Source: Paragonimus skrjabini miyazakii (taxonomy: Eukaryota; Platyhelminthes; Trematoda; Plagiorchiida; Troglotrematidae). From it: a DNA stretch of 64,000 nucleotides. Below the pieces are notes generated by a model, which worked only from the letters and a program-made list of their open reading frames with translations, was not told where the DNA came from and made no database searches. The stretch covers positions 238,954 through 302,953 of the forward strand of contig JTDE01000245.1 of the NCBI GenBank assembly GCA_014338405.1, in the 5' to 3' direction. Of this stretch, positions 62,549 to 64,000 are shown one piece after another (within the stretch, counting starts at the first letter, position 1; each line of letters opens with the position of its first letter). The position numbers were made by a program, and so were the translations under genes.

Positions 62549-62600
62549 CGCTGGATTTCCTGTGGCGACTACCTTGGTAGTCGCCACAGGAAATTCAGCG
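62549..62600. repeat. Long hairpin, 25-bp arms, 2-base loop
   Basis: The arm starting CGCTGGATTTCCTGTGGCGA pairs with the arm ending CAGGAAATTCAGCG. One mismatch (G opposite T, in GGATT/AATTC) interrupts the 25 pairs, and the centre is TT. No inverted repeat of this quality occurs elsewhere in the window except the PLE arms. Confidence 0.95.
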
Positions 62601-64000
62601 TCGTTGTTGACATGGCTCTGGCGTCAACCTATCGTATTGTGAAGTTTGTTGACCGTAATATGTGGTCATCCCGTTAAGTCGACAGATGGCAGCCAGCATT
62701 GTAGGATGGGGAAAATCTTGAAATGCTCCTATCTTGACGGTCAATGATGTAGCATTTTGTAAAGTATTTTGTACCTCATAAGTTTCATTGTTCTCCACTG
62801 CTTTCATCTTCCTTAAGTTCACATGTACACTCGATGTTTAAACCATGTGAATGGAATCAATCAACAATACAAATTACACTTTCGAGGTCGCAAGCCCTGC
62901 GTTCTTCCTGAGTTCAGTGTCCCTGGTGCACAGATTTTTGGAGGGTTAGACGTTAACGGAGTCAACCGTTCAGGTCGGCACAATTCTGTATTTATCTGTC
63001 GTCAAACTTGTCTCCGTTATGACCTTTAATCACTTGGGGACAACACGACAGACCGCATCCATTGGATACTTCATTCCGTGTAGTGGAACTCCAAACCAAC
63101 GCACCTTTATGAACTATTGTGAGTCAGTTCCGATTATTTCCATCACTTTTTGCTTCGTACTCGTATTCAAATTTTATATAGTGTTTAGATCCACTACAGT
63201 GGTCCAGTACCGTGTTGATCAACGGGCTGTCCTAAAAACTACGGTATGGGTTGGCCCAAAATGCATCTGTCCTCATTAGTGATTACACTGAAGATTGCTA
63301 AGCTGGTGTTCTTCAGAAACGCTTGTAACTGGTGCCTGATCATTCATGAAAACGTTGAGCAACGGATGACGATAAACCAACTATCCCATACAATCAAAAT
63401 AAGATGGGATCGCGACGAAACGGCATTGCATAACCAACAAACAAGGCGGATAAGTGGAAACCCTCAACGGTTTTGATCAACCAATCGCTTCCAGGAAATG
63501 AATTGCAACTTGGTACCAAATTGGCTGAAGATGAATCATAATTGCATATTATGACATTCTTATTAAGCACTGCTCTTCTGACCAGTCAAGAGGCTCAGAA
63601 GGGGTGTACACGCACCACTCAAACCAAGCACAATACTAGAAAACCGGTTATTCACACAATTATGAAACTGACACGATGAAACGAAAACCTCCGGACCAAG
63701 GTCCAACTAGTCATCAAAAACAAAAGTTAGGTATACATGTATATATATATATATATGTTTGACAAGAAAGGGGTTGGGTCGTATTTTCACAATTTTAGAC
63801 TTGAAAGGTCGACATAGCTGTCAATAGATCAACTCAGCAGCTTCTGATCTATTGGCCACGTTGTCAATCTACCCTCAACAGCGTCGTTCTTAGGGTCACA
63901 GTCATCAGTGTGTTGCCTCGGATTAAGCGTCCTCATAGCACTTACCACCCAGTAAACACGCCGACCCTGGCCCGGAGTCGGTCCGACTCTGGCACGAGTT
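62601..64000. other. Unique DNA to the window edge
   Basis: No gene supported. A TA microsatellite lies at 63731-63756. The last 60 bases become GC-rich and contain GAGTCGG-T-CCGACTC, perhaps the start of another element outside the window. Confidence 0.45.
63731..63756. repeat. TA microsatellite
   Basis: An alternating AT run with one CATG word near its start. Confidence 0.9.

Noticed and set aside
1..64000. CRISPR array, operons, prokaryotic or phage genes
   Set aside because: No regularly spaced repeats, no dense coding and no bacterial-type gene layout. The elements present are eukaryotic retroelements.

Overview
The window reads as gene-poor eukaryotic nuclear DNA, most likely from a flatworm and probably a digenean fluke. 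It is AT-rich with few, short open frames. It is strewn with old and young retroelement pieces: two Penelope-like elements (PLEs) with GIY-YIG endonuclease ends, a decayed Ty3/Gypsy element whose integrase resembles the CsRn1 type known from flukes, and at least two families of dispersed repeats carrying tRNA-like sequence. The taxon is an inference from this element mix; no host protein or RNA gene fixes it. A 100-N assembly gap lies at 16139-16238.

Layout. 1-10.8 kb is mostly unique DNA with one family-A and one family-B repeat copy, an exact 46-bp repeat (89-134 and 4982-5027) and a GC- and CpG-rich island at 8.3-8.8 kb containing two units of a ~175-bp tandem repeat. 10.8-12.7 kb is a cluster of family-A repeats. 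12.7-23.5 kb is unique DNA around the gap. 23.5-26.6 kb is a repeat cluster: a family-A copy, a 5'-truncated PLE (intact GIY-YIG end, then a hammerhead-ribozyme-like motif), and more family-A copies including a head-to-head pair. 34.5-37.5 kb has three family-B copies and two family-A copies. 47.1-48.15 kb is a complete short PLE insertion: a 12-bp target duplication, two 260-bp inverted arms that each carry a hammerhead-like motif, and a broken GIY-YIG frame. 55.7-56.1 kb has another family-A pair. 60.3-61.8 kb holds the Gypsy remnant on the minus strand. 62.53-62.60 kb has two adjoining long hairpins.

No host gene is called. The open frames outside the retroelements are 60-145 codons long, about what chance gives in 64 kb of this base composition, and I saw no convincing domain or exon series in them. 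The most interesting content is the pairing of GIY-YIG ends with self-cleaving-ribozyme-like motifs at nearly the same distance after the stop codon in two different PLE families, and the inverted-arm structure of one of them.
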